NCBI RefSeq assembly: GCF_938039245.1
Contig: NZ_CALHVN010000057.1
Location: 1-30,894 of the forward strand
Reading direction: 5' to 3'
DNA length: 30,894 nt
Source: an uncultured Campylobacter sp.
Lineage (GTDB): Bacteria > Campylobacterota > Campylobacteria > Campylobacterales > Campylobacteraceae
Program-made: the position numbers and the translations under genes
In this document: one piece after another, positions 23,698 to 30,032 of the stretch
How the letters are laid out: each line of letters opens with the position of its first letter
Numbering within the stretch: position 1 is the first letter of the stretch
Notes under the pieces: model-generated
What the model saw: the letters and a program-made list of their open reading frames with translations, nothing else
The model's database searches: none
What the model was told of the DNA's origin: nothing

Positions 23698-26202
23698 ATG
23701 TGGGTAAATTCCAAGCAGGCCGCTGAAATTTTGGGTGTAAATAACAAAAGCGTGGAAAAAGCCGCTTTTCGAGCCACAAAAAGCTGTAAAAAATTTTGCA
23801 CTATTAAGTGTCATTTATGCCACTTTACTTACACTGACGGTATCGGCCGCGGCGGTAAAACCCTCCAAATTTGGATCGACGACGATCTGATCAATAACAA
23901 AAACAGCGAAATTTCACGGGCGGACAAAGCCTCCGCGGTAAATTTGGTTAATACTGCCGTCCGTCCGCTAAATTTCACTAACGGAGAGAGCGATGGAGAC
24001 ATCTATGCAGATACTAAGTTGGACGCTAGGGATAGTGTCGATATTCGGGGCCGCAACAGTGGCGTTTTTGGCGGCAGCCTCGCTAATACAGGTGCTAGAC
24101 GAGATCAAGAGCAGACGCAGATAAATCAAAACGAAAGGGTAAACGATGCAAATAGAAGCGATGGACGTAACCAAAGAAGCGACGCGAGCGATAGCTCATA
24201 CGCAAAAGACGATGAGCGAGGAGAAGCAAAAGCATATAGCGATGCGTATGCGGGAGATGGGGTTTACGAATGTCAGGATAACTGGCAACGGGGTCTACGG
24301 CTTCAGGCTGGGGGCGAGAACCAAGGAGTCGCAAACGGCATAGCCCTCAAAGACGAGGCGGCAGAGTGCGAGGTGATCGAGCAAGGCGGGCTAAATTTAA
24401 GCGCTTCGAGCGCTGCAAATTTGCCCGCTATCGCTACTTGTTCGGACAAAAAACGCAAGGCTGCATTTGAAAAATACGACGTAATCAAAGCATGGGAAGA
24501 CGCAAAAGGCAAGATCGGCGAGGCCGCTTTTCTGGAGTATATCAACGCAAGAAAGATATGCTGCGTAAAGGTGACCGCAAATAAGCTATACGACTGGCAA
24601 CGTAAATATAAAAGAGGCGGCCTGGACGCGCTGGTAGACGAGCGGGATAATAATAAAACGCTAAAGCTCGAAGAACTAGGCCTAGCACAGCTTTGCGTGG
24701 AGCTGATACTAGCGTGCAAAGGTATGGGCAAAGTCGATATAACAAACATCTATAGGAGCCTAAACTATCACGCGATCAAAAATTCTCTCATAAATTTTGA
24801 GGATTTTCAGGGCAAAAAAGACGAGGTCGTAAGCTATGAGGTCGTAAATCGCTTCGTAAACAACTACCTAAACAAAAACAAGCTGGTAAAAAACATCATC
24901 CTTTACGGCGAAGACGGAGCGGTTGGCCGCGGCTTGCCTGCTCTTGGTATCAGCAACTACGCCGTAAATACGATAAACGAAGTCGTGGAGATAGACGGCA
25001 GCCCGCTAGATCTAATCTGCAACGCCAGCGATCTTTGCGATCTCATCGGCTGGCAAAACGTCAGCGCTATTTTTAGAGACAAGAACGAATTTGAGAGCTA
25101 CGTAAAAGAGTGGCAAAAGCGCTACACCATCATAGCCCTAATCGATACGTATAGCGGAGTGGCGACGTTTCACATCAGCGAAACCGAAAACTCGCTAGCT
25201 ATCGCTAGAGCCGTGGCTAAATATATCGTGCGCTACGGCAAGCCAAAGGTAATCAAAGGCGATAACGGCAAGGCGTTTAAGAGCGAGTATATGCGCGAAG
25301 TCTTGGGCGCGCTTGAGATCGAGTATAAGGCCGTGAAGGCATATAGCGGCTGGCTAAAGCCCTACGTAGAGCGAAATTTTAGAGCCTTACAGCATAGCTT
25401 TAGCGCAAATTTGGCCGGTTTTATCGGTCATAACATCACGCAGCGCCAAGCCATAGAGTTTTTCCGCTCTAAAAAAGAGCGCCGCTTAAAAAGAGGTTAC
25501 AAAACAAACCTAACGATGCTAAAAAATCTAAACGAGGTGCAAGAGCTCATGGATATGTATGCGGAAAAATTCCTAAACACTCGCTACCTCGAGCGACTAG
25601 GTACGACCTGCGCCGCCGCATATAGCCAAAAAGTAGACGACGCCGTGTATATGAACGCTCTAAGCATCAGCGCAAGGCTAGGCAAAAGAGAGCTTAAACA
25701 CGTGCATAAAAAAGGCGTCAGCGTAGATAACGTCTGGTACTACAACCTTGATATGTTTGCTCATGAGCGCGTATTCGTTAATCAAAACGTAAATAACATA
25801 AACGAGTGCTTCGTGTGGAGCGAGAATAACGAGTTTATCGGCGTAGCTTCTACGCTTGATCTAGAGCTTGGCGTGAGCGCCGAAGAGGCTAGAACGACGC
25901 AAAAACTATTTAATAAGCGCCTAAAAGAGACTAAAAAACAGATGGACGAGGCATTGACCGCGCATCAAGCAGGCTTTGAACAGACAGTGCGCCTAGTAGA
26001 GGCCAAACCCGCCGCGCTACCTAAACCCCAACCTGCTAATAATGAGGCGGCGATAATAGACGCGGCGCTAAAAGAGGCAAAAAATCTAAACTCTAACGCC
26101 GCGATAAATGATGAAATTTTAAGCGCGGCCGGTAGCGACGTAAGCCCTAAAAGAGCCAAAAAGATAAAGGGATGGATGGAGATAGGCTGCGCTAGAGCCT
26201 AA
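23698..26202 (+). CDS. Mu-type DDE transposase (MuA-like) with an unusual inter-domain insertion
   Basis: This 834-aa transposase cuts and joins the phage ends during integration and replicative transposition. The N-terminal winged-helix DNA-binding domain (1-70, WVNSKQAAEILGVNNKSVEK, with GRGGKTLQIW) contains a Cys cluster (CKKFCTIKCHLC). The second DNA-binding part starts near residue 250 (KKRKAAFEKYDVIKAWEDAK). The integrase core has Asp433 (EIDGSPLD), Asp522 (KGDNGKAF) and Glu558 (PYVERNFR), a D-35-E spacing. Residues about 98-215 have low-complexity, non-domain-like composition, and their DNA encodes two small genes in another frame. Mu MuA is 663 aa, so the insertion accounts for much of the excess. 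The MuB-interacting C-terminus is Ala/Lys-rich. Confidence 0.92.
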   Translation: MWVNSKQAAEILGVNNKSVEKAAFRATKSCKKFCTIKCHLCHFTYTDGIGRGGKTLQIWIDDDLINNKNSEISRADKASAVNLVNTAVRPLNFTNGESDGDIYADTKLDARDSVDIRGRNSGVFGGSLANTGARRDQEQTQINQNERVNDANRSDGRNQRSDASDSSYAKDDERGEAKAYSDAYAGDGVYECQDNWQRGLRLQAGGENQGVANGIALKDEAAECEVIEQGGLNLSASSAANLPAIATCSDKKRKAAFEKYDVIKAWEDAKGKIGEAAFLEYINARKICCVKVTANKLYDWQRKYKRGGLDALVDERDNNKTLKLEELGLAQLCVELILACKGMGKVDITNIYRSLNYHAIKNSLINFEDFQGKKDEVVSYEVVNRFVNNYLNKNKLVKNIILYGEDGAVGRGLPALGISNYAVNTINEVVEIDGSPLDLICNASDLCDLIGWQNVSAIFRDKNEFESYVKEWQKRYTIIALIDTYSGVATFHISETENSLAIARAVAKYIVRYGKPKVIKGDNGKAFKSEYMREVLGALEIEYKAVKAYSGWLKPYVERNFRALQHSFSANLAGFIGHNITQRQAIEFFRSKKERRLKRGYKTNLTMLKNLNEVQELMDMYAEKFLNTRYLERLGTTCAAAYSQKVDDAVYMNALSISARLGKRELKHVHKKGVSVDNVWYYNLDMFAHERVFVNQNVNNINECFVWSENNEFIGVASTLDLELGVSAEEARTTQKLFNKRLKETKKQMDEALTAHQAGFEQTVRLVEAKPAALPKPQPANNEAAIIDAALKEAKNLNSNAAINDEILSAAGSDVSPKRAKKIKGWMEIGCARA
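23993..24124 (+). CDS. Nested 43-aa membrane peptide gene inside the transposase gene
   Basis: A short open frame lies in the +2 phase relative to the window, not that of the transposase. The ATG is preceded by GGAGAGAG at ideal distance. It encodes a hydrophilic start (METSM), one strongly hydrophobic helix at about 7-34 (LGIVSIFGAATVAFLAAA) and a basic end (KSRRR), which predicts N-out, C-in insertion in the inner membrane. Holins, small toxins and exclusion peptides share this form. No function is assigned. The next small gene follows 21 bp after its stop in the same phase. Confidence 0.55.
   Translation: METSMQILSWTLGIVSIFGAATVAFLAAASLIQVLDEIKSRRR
24146..24343 (+). CDS. Nested 65-aa protein gene inside the transposase gene
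   Basis: This is the second frame-2 gene, after an AAAGGG ribosome binding site. It encodes 65 residues that read like a normal compact protein: an N-terminal helix (EAMDVTKEATRAIAHTQ), a charged helix (SEEKQKHIAMRMREMGF) and a strand-turn-strand end (NVRITGNGVYGFRLGAR). The transposase frame over the same bases is low-complexity and rich in D, G, S, R and N. That suggests frame 2 is the native coding phase of this DNA. I do not recognise a family. Confidence 0.55.
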   Translation: MQIEAMDVTKEATRAIAHTQKTMSEEKQKHIAMRMREMGFTNVRITGNGVYGFRLGARTKESQTA

Positions 26203-26204
26203 AA

Positions 26205-26269
26205 CCCTTTAAAAGCTTTTAAAGCCCGTTTAAACGGTATTTGAAAGTTTTTAAAAGGTTTTTAAAATC
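26205..26269. repeat. Palindromic TTTAAA element A, between muA and muB
   Basis: A 16-bp perfect palindrome TTTAAAAGCTTTTAAA (26208-26223) is followed by a 12-bp perfect palindrome CCGTTTAAACGG (26226-26237). A tail rich in TTTAAAA comes next. The element aligns with 29506-29573 over most of its length. Short T-runs (26248-26252, 26259-26263) could also terminate transcription weakly. Confidence 0.7.
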
Positions 26270-26279
26270 AAGGTTCCTA

Positions 26280-26361
26280 TTGCGACGCGTCCGAAAGACG
26301 CGGTGTGCTTTAGGTGGGTCAAGGGAGCGTAGCTCCTTGTCGCAAAGGCGGGCTTGGCTCG
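26280..26361 (+). ncRNA. Predicted structured leader RNA (three-way junction) before muB
   Basis: A closing helix TTGCGAC/GTCGCAA (26280-26286 with 26339-26345) encloses two hairpins: CGCGTC/GACGCG (26286-26302) and AGGGAGC/GCTCCTT (26322-26338, loop GTA). A third hairpin, CGGGC/GCTCG (26349-26361), follows, and the muB ribosome binding site comes about 20 bases later. It reads as a compact cis-acting leader or a small RNA of about 80 nt. No known riboswitch class is recognised. Confidence 0.4.
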
Positions 26362-26390
26362 TCTGCGAAGTAAAAAATAAAGGAGAAGCA

Positions 26391-27260
26391 ATGCAAGAAA
26401 CCGTAAAAAAACTCGATGCGTTTTTGCAAGATAATTCGGTAAGTATGTCGGCTTTGGCTAGAGCTCTTGGCGTAAGTCCGAGCCTGATAAGCCAATTTAG
26501 GAGCGGAAGCTATAAGGGCGACAGCCAGGCCATCGCCGCAAAAATAAACTCATACATCGACAATCATAACAAAAAAAGCAAAATTTCGCAACCCGAGCCA
26601 AAAAAGGGCGAGTTTTTCGTAAGTACGGACGTAAAGATGGCGAATTTCGTCATAAACGAAGCCATACTCGAGCGCGAGATCGCTCTAATCTACGGCGCGG
26701 CAGGAAGCGGAAAGACTACGATACTACAAGAATTTGCCAAAAACAACCCAAACGTAGTGCTAATCGAGGCAACCTGCCACACTAGCGCTAGGGTGCTACT
26801 AGAAGATCTATGCGAAGCGCTAAAGATAGAGACTCCAAACGGGCTAAACGCAAAGCTAAAGGCCGCGGCTAGGTTTTTAAAATCAAACGACAAGATCGTA
26901 ATGATAGACGAGGCTGAGCATCTACCGCTAAGAGCGCTCGAGGATCTTCGCCGCATATACGATTTTGCCAAAATGCCGCTAATCCTTTGCGGCACGCAGA
27001 TACTACTAAAAAATCTAATGGGCAAAAGCGGCGAACTAAGGCAGCTATATAGCAGAATCTGCGGCAAATGGACGATGAGAGGGCTAAGCGAAGAGGAGTG
27101 CGAGAAATTTTACGCCAAAAACATATTCGAGTACTCAAAGGGCAATTTTAGGAGTTCTAGTAAGCTATATAAAAAGGCATTGAGGCTAGCTAGCCTAAAC
27201 GAGTGCGAGATAGACGAGCAGATCATCGAGCAAGCCACGCAAATGGTAATCCTGGGCTAA
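26391..27260 (+). CDS. MuB-like AAA+ transposition ATPase
   Basis: This 289-aa target-selection ATPase forms filaments on DNA, delivers targets to the transposase and confers target immunity. An N-terminal Cro-like helix-turn-helix (18-38, MSALARALGVSPSLISQFRSG) is followed by an AAA+ core with Walker A GAAGSGKTT (102-110), Walker B VMIDEAEH (170-177) and sensor 1 LILCGTQ. The start is the ATG at 26391 after AAAGGAGAA. A longer frame from 26241 adds 50 basic residues read through the structured leader and has no ribosome binding site. Its stop is 3 bases from the next gene. Confidence 0.92.
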   Translation: MQETVKKLDAFLQDNSVSMSALARALGVSPSLISQFRSGSYKGDSQAIAAKINSYIDNHNKKSKISQPEPKKGEFFVSTDVKMANFVINEAILEREIALIYGAAGSGKTTILQEFAKNNPNVVLIEATCHTSARVLLEDLCEALKIETPNGLNAKLKAAARFLKSNDKIVMIDEAEHLPLRALEDLRRIYDFAKMPLILCGTQILLKNLMGKSGELRQLYSRICGKWTMRGLSEEECEKFYAKNIFEYSKGNFRSSSKLYKKALRLASLNECEIDEQIIEQATQMVILG

Positions 27261-27263
27261 AAA

Positions 27264-27464
27264 ATGACGCTAAACCAGATCGCCCAAATCCTAGGCCTTA
27301 GCACCGAGCGCGTGCGCCAGATAGAGCGCAGCGCCCTAGCAAAGCTATCTCACCCTAGAAACTGCAAAAAATGGGAAGAGATCAAAGAGACGATGGCGAT
27401 GATACAGCGGGACGAGGCAAGAAGGGGCGCGGGCGAAGCAAGAAGTTATCTGGGAGAGGATTAA
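27264..27464 (+). CDS. Stand-alone sigma-70 region 4.2-like protein
   Basis: This 66-aa protein has a first half (MTLNQIAQILGLSTERVRQIERSALAKLSHPRN) that is a near-perfect sigma-70 region 4.2, the helix-turn-helix that reads the -35 and contacts the beta flap. There is no region 2, so it cannot be a sigma factor on its own. The second half is a charged helix (KKWEEIKETMAMIQRDEARR). It probably acts as a DNA-binding regulator or competes with region 4 of the host sigma, perhaps in the place of Mor/C activators. It lies 3 bases after muB. Confidence 0.8.
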   Translation: MTLNQIAQILGLSTERVRQIERSALAKLSHPRNCKKWEEIKETMAMIQRDEARRGAGEARSYLGED

Positions 27465-27467
27465 AAG

Positions 27468-27575
27468 ATGATACGAGGACTAAAAGCAAATTACTCAAGG
27501 AAATTTTACGAAGTAGACGGCGAATACATCTGCATAAAGGGGACCAAAATCGCCGTCGATACGATCAAAATTTAA
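27468..27575 (+). CDS. 35-aa early phage protein, unknown
   Basis: A very short gene starts 3 bases after the preceding stop, with a GAGAGG ribosome binding site at 27453-27458. It encodes MIRGLKANYSRKFYEVDGEY at the start and ends KGTKIAVDTIKI, which looks like two or three beta strands. The tight spacing and natural composition support it. No family is recognised. Confidence 0.5.
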   Translation: MIRGLKANYSRKFYEVDGEYICIKGTKIAVDTIKI

Positions 27576-27585
27576 GTGTTTATCG

Positions 27586-27603
27586 TGCCGTCTAAGGACG
27601 GCA
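27586..27603 (+). other. Small perfect hairpin in the early operon
   Basis: A 7-bp stem TGCCGTC/GACGGCA with loop TAAG lies in the 69-bp gap between two phage genes. No T-run follows. It may be an RNA processing or stability element. Confidence 0.4.
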
Positions 27604-27644
27604 TAAATAAGCATTTAGACTTAAATTTGAAGAAAGGAGAACGA

Positions 27645-28019
27645 GTGAAACAAACGATGAGATTAGTCTACGTCGCTACGCCTTACGCGGGATTAAACGT
27701 AAGCGATATAAATAGGCCTTTTGCCGCTAAAAAGCTTGCTATAGCCGAGTGTCAAAAGGTTATAAAAGCGGGCTATATACCCATAAGCCCGGTGCTAGCT
27801 TTTGGCGAGATATTCGATGAAAGTACGGATAGAGACAAGGCTATAAACGCAGGACTTGAACTGCTTAGCCACTGCTCTTATATCTATTTTTCAGATCATG
27901 CCGATGCTGCTAGATCGCAAGGCATGAAAAAAGAGCGCGAATACGCTAACGAGCTAGGGCTTACCGAGCTCGATTTTAGCCAAAATCAAGACAGTGGACT
28001 GTTTGAAGAATGCCTCTAG
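27645..28019 (+). CDS. Nucleoside 2-deoxyribosyltransferase-like phage protein (DUF4406/DUF7768 type)
   Basis: This 124-aa cytoplasmic protein has the NDT-like fold. It begins MRLVYVATPYAG (strand 1 and nucleotide loop). A KKLAIAECQKVIKAGYIPISPVLAFGEIFDE helix-strand segment follows, and the end is CSYIYFSDHADAARSQGMKKEREYANELG, with the serine-glycine loop and catalytic-type glutamate. Such proteins occur in many phages and may act on nucleotides or their sugar moiety. The true substrate is unknown. The start is the GTG at 27645 after AAAGGAGA. An upstream GTG at 27576 would add residues through a hairpin and is unlikely, and an ATG at 27657 is possible. Confidence 0.75.
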   Translation: MKQTMRLVYVATPYAGLNVSDINRPFAAKKLAIAECQKVIKAGYIPISPVLAFGEIFDESTDRDKAINAGLELLSHCSYIYFSDHADAARSQGMKKEREYANELGLTELDFSQNQDSGLFEECL

Positions 28020-28133
28020 CATTCAAAAACCATAAAAAAGCCAAGGCGAATTTGCCCGTTTGCACGGTCTACGGATACGTTTGCAAGCTCAAATTTGCGA
28101 TGAAATTTAAAATCTTAGAAAGGAGAATAACAA

Positions 28134-28349
28134 ATGATGAAAACCGCATCTATGTTAGCGGGCCTAAGCCTAGCACTGGGCGATACGAGCCCGCTAGGCG
28201 GCTCGCCGACGCTAACGCCGACAAAAGCAAGAAGAAGTAAAGAAGCCTTTGTAAAAAGCGCGATAACCCCCGGTGCAAAACATAAAAGCCAAACAGTAAG
28301 AGCGAACAGAAGAAAAGCAAAAACAAGGAGCAAAAGATGCCTAGACTAG
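28134..28349 (+). CDS. Small basic phage protein, unknown
   Basis: This 71-aa protein has a good ribosome binding site (AAAGGAGAA) before a double ATG. The N-terminal part is mildly hydrophobic and Gly/Pro/Ser-rich (MLAGLSLALGDTSPLGGSPT), and the C-terminal half is strongly basic (RRKAKTRSKR). A competing frame over the same bases (ATG at 28100) has no ribosome binding site. The 3' end overlaps the DUF3164 gene by 13 bases. The protein could bind nucleic acid, but I do not assign a role. Confidence 0.5.
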   Translation: MMKTASMLAGLSLALGDTSPLGGSPTLTPTKARRSKEAFVKSAITPGAKHKSQTVRANRRKAKTRSKRCLD

Positions 28350-28969
28350 ACGAAAAAGGCTTTTGGGAAAACAAAAGCGGCGAATACGTTCACCCCGATA
28401 TGGTGAGCGTAGATAAAAAGCTAGAAGACGAGCTGGTAGAAAAACTCATAAATAAGGCTAACGAGCTACATGAGACGATGAAGAAAATCAAAAAAGAGGC
28501 CTACGAAGAGTGCGAAAGCTTCGTGGATCTGCTTCGTCAAAAATACGGCCTTGATAGGTTATCTTCAAGCAAGAGCGGAGCGGTAACTCTAAAGAGTTTT
28601 AACGGCACCAAAGAGGTTCAAATTTGCGTGCAAAAGCAAATCAGCTTCGATCAAAGGCTGGTGCTAGCTAAAGAAAAGATAGATGAATATCTAGACGAAA
28701 AGGTAGAGGGCGCGGACGCCGAGATACGCACTCTCATAACCCGCGCCTTTGACGTAAAAAATGGCAAAGTGGACGCAAAACAGATACTAAGCCTCAAGCA
28801 ATACCCAATCGAGGCCGCCAAATGGAAAGAGGCTATGGCTATGATAGACGAAGCCACCGAGATCGTAGGCTCAAAGAGCTATATACGCTTTAGGCAGCGC
28901 GCGGGAGACAAGATAGACGGCGAGGTGAATTTGATAGTGCTTGATTTTGCGGGGATAGAAAGAGATTAG
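28337..28969 (+). CDS. DUF3164 phage protein
   Basis: This 210-aa protein of the DUF3164 family is common in the early region of Mu-like phages. The N-terminus DEKGFWENKSGEYVHPDMVS is diagnostic. A coiled-coil helix follows (about 30-65), then a beta-rich middle (GAVTLKSFNGTKEVQICVQK). The C-terminal part (EAMAMIDEATEIVGSKSYIRF) ends in strands. The function is not established, and it is thought to be an early DNA-related accessory. The start has AAGGAG at proper distance. Confidence 0.88.
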   Translation: MPRLDEKGFWENKSGEYVHPDMVSVDKKLEDELVEKLINKANELHETMKKIKKEAYEECESFVDLLRQKYGLDRLSSSKSGAVTLKSFNGTKEVQICVQKQISFDQRLVLAKEKIDEYLDEKVEGADAEIRTLITRAFDVKNGKVDAKQILSLKQYPIEAAKWKEAMAMIDEATEIVGSKSYIRFRQRAGDKIDGEVNLIVLDFAGIERD

Positions 28970-28975
28970 GGATGG

Positions 28976-29500
28976 GTGAAGATGGAAGAATCGAAAACAA
29001 CAACATACATGGTCGAGGTAATGCAAGCCTATGTTATGGGCAAGGCGATAGAAATAAGCTATGCAGGCAAAGACAGTTGGGATAAAGTAGAGGAACCGTT
29101 GTGGGATTGGGTATGCTTTGACTACCGCGTAAAGCCAAAAAATCGCAAATTTGAGGAAGGCGATAAAGTGATAGAAAAAGATGCGCAAATGTTGATGCTA
29201 GATGAAAATAACGGCTATATATGGACGGTGAAAGGATATACAGAAGACGGGGGGATAGAGTTTAAGGGCGGCGCGATAATACCCGAACATCAAGTATGCG
29301 AAGAATACGTGAAGATAGATGACGCGCTTTGGTATTGGGAATACAAGGACTCGCAAGGAGACTACATTATGCTTTGCGTGGACGGTGTGCCGATTAGAAC
29401 GAATAGAAGCGAGGCAATAAAAATTAGAGATGCTGCGAATTTTGAAAACGTAGATAATCTGCATCCGATTTATGCGTTGGGCTTTAGGCTACCGGAATAA
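28976..29500 (+). CDS. Phage protein with W/Y-rich FDYRVKP-type repeat, unknown
   Basis: This 174-aa acidic protein is likely soluble. The segment SYAGKDSWDKVEEPLWDWVCFDYRVKP (about 24-50) is a small domain seen in many phage proteins of the form 'what the user sees is W...PxWdW..fdYRv'. The second half (EYVKIDDALWYWEYKDSQGDYIMLCVDG) echoes it, so the protein may hold two related units. The start is the GTG at 28976 or the ATG two codons later, and the ribosome binding site is weak. The function is unknown. Confidence 0.65.
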   Translation: MKMEESKTTTYMVEVMQAYVMGKAIEISYAGKDSWDKVEEPLWDWVCFDYRVKPKNRKFEEGDKVIEKDAQMLMLDENNGYIWTVKGYTEDGGIEFKGGAIIPEHQVCEEYVKIDDALWYWEYKDSQGDYIMLCVDGVPIRTNRSEAIKIRDAANFENVDNLHPIYALGFRLPE

Positions 29501-29505
29501 TTAAA

Positions 29506-29573
29506 TTTAAAGGGCTTTAAGCCCTTTAAAGAGCGTTTTAAACGGCTTTAAACGTTCTTTAAAAGGTTTAAAA
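29506..29573. repeat. Palindromic TTTAAA element B, before the 29574 gene
   Basis: A 25-bp inverted repeat (29506-29530, 12-base arms, one central base, core GGGCTT/AAGCCC) is followed by a second hairpin (29531-29557, arms GAGCGTTT/AAACGTTC). Its downstream part (CCCTTTAAA, TTTTAAA, CGG, TTTAAAAGGTTT) aligns with element A at 26205. It ends at an ATG and supplies the AAGG ribosome binding site. Confidence 0.7.
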
Positions 29574-30032
29574 ATGCACGAAACTATAACAGAGCTAAAC
29601 AAACGAAAGTTAATAAACGATATGGCTAAATTTGCCCTGCTCGGACTAATAAACGAGAAGATATTTAAGTATGCCGCGATCCGCGGTATAAATTTGCATT
29701 TCGTCTTTTCTCACCCGGCGGCAAAGCAGACTTTCGAGCTGAACAAGGAAAATATCAAAGCTAAACTGCGCGAGTTTTGGGCGGACAACCTTGCCGCGAT
29801 CAAAGAAGCGGGCATAATCTTTCGCGAGATAGACTGCGAGGCGATCTACCGCTTGCCGCGCGATACGCAAGCCATGCAAGAAGAAAAGAAGCCCTATGAG
29901 GAGCCATCAAACGGCAGCTTTGAGAACCGCGCTAAAGATCCGGCTATAAGGCTAGGGTTTGAACGCATAAGAAAGCGTATCATCGCCGATCTAGAAAGCG
30001 GCAAAAGCGTATATGCGGGAGACGCGATATGA
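29574..30032 (+). CDS. Early phage protein, unknown
   Basis: This 152-aa protein is mainly alpha-helical and charged (RKLINDMAKFALLGLINEKIFKYAAIRG; KENIKAKLREFWADNLAAIKEAGIIFREID). It has no signal or membrane segment. The tail from about residue 108 is polar and probably flexible. I do not recognise a family. The ATG directly follows palindromic element B, and its stop overlaps the methyltransferase start (ATGA), so the two are co-translated. Confidence 0.7.
   Translation: MHETITELNKRKLINDMAKFALLGLINEKIFKYAAIRGINLHFVFSHPAAKQTFELNKENIKAKLREFWADNLAAIKEAGIIFREIDCEAIYRLPRDTQAMQEEKKPYEEPSNGSFENRAKDPAIRLGFERIRKRIIADLESGKSVYAGDAI

Noticed and set aside
24303..24749. 148-aa minus-strand frame opposite the transposase
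   Set aside because: It is the Ser/Ala-rich mirror of the coding strand, with no ribosome binding site and the wrong direction for the operon.
26241..26390. Longer N-terminus for the MuB protein (50 extra residues)
   Set aside because: It has no ribosome binding site, its composition is arginine-rich and unlike the family, and it reads through strong inverted repeats. The ATG at 26391 has AAAGGAGAA and starts a standard helix-turn-helix.
27576..27644. N-terminal extension of the NDT-like protein from a GTG at 27576
   Set aside because: The extension runs through a hairpin and lacks a ribosome binding site. The GTG at 27645 has AAAGGAGA and starts just before the conserved first strand.
28010..28240. 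76-aa plus-strand frame overlapping the 71-aa gene
   Set aside because: It has no ribosome binding site at either ATG (28010, 28100), and its first half has no natural composition. The competing frame at 28134 has AAAGGAGAA. I keep some doubt because both are short.
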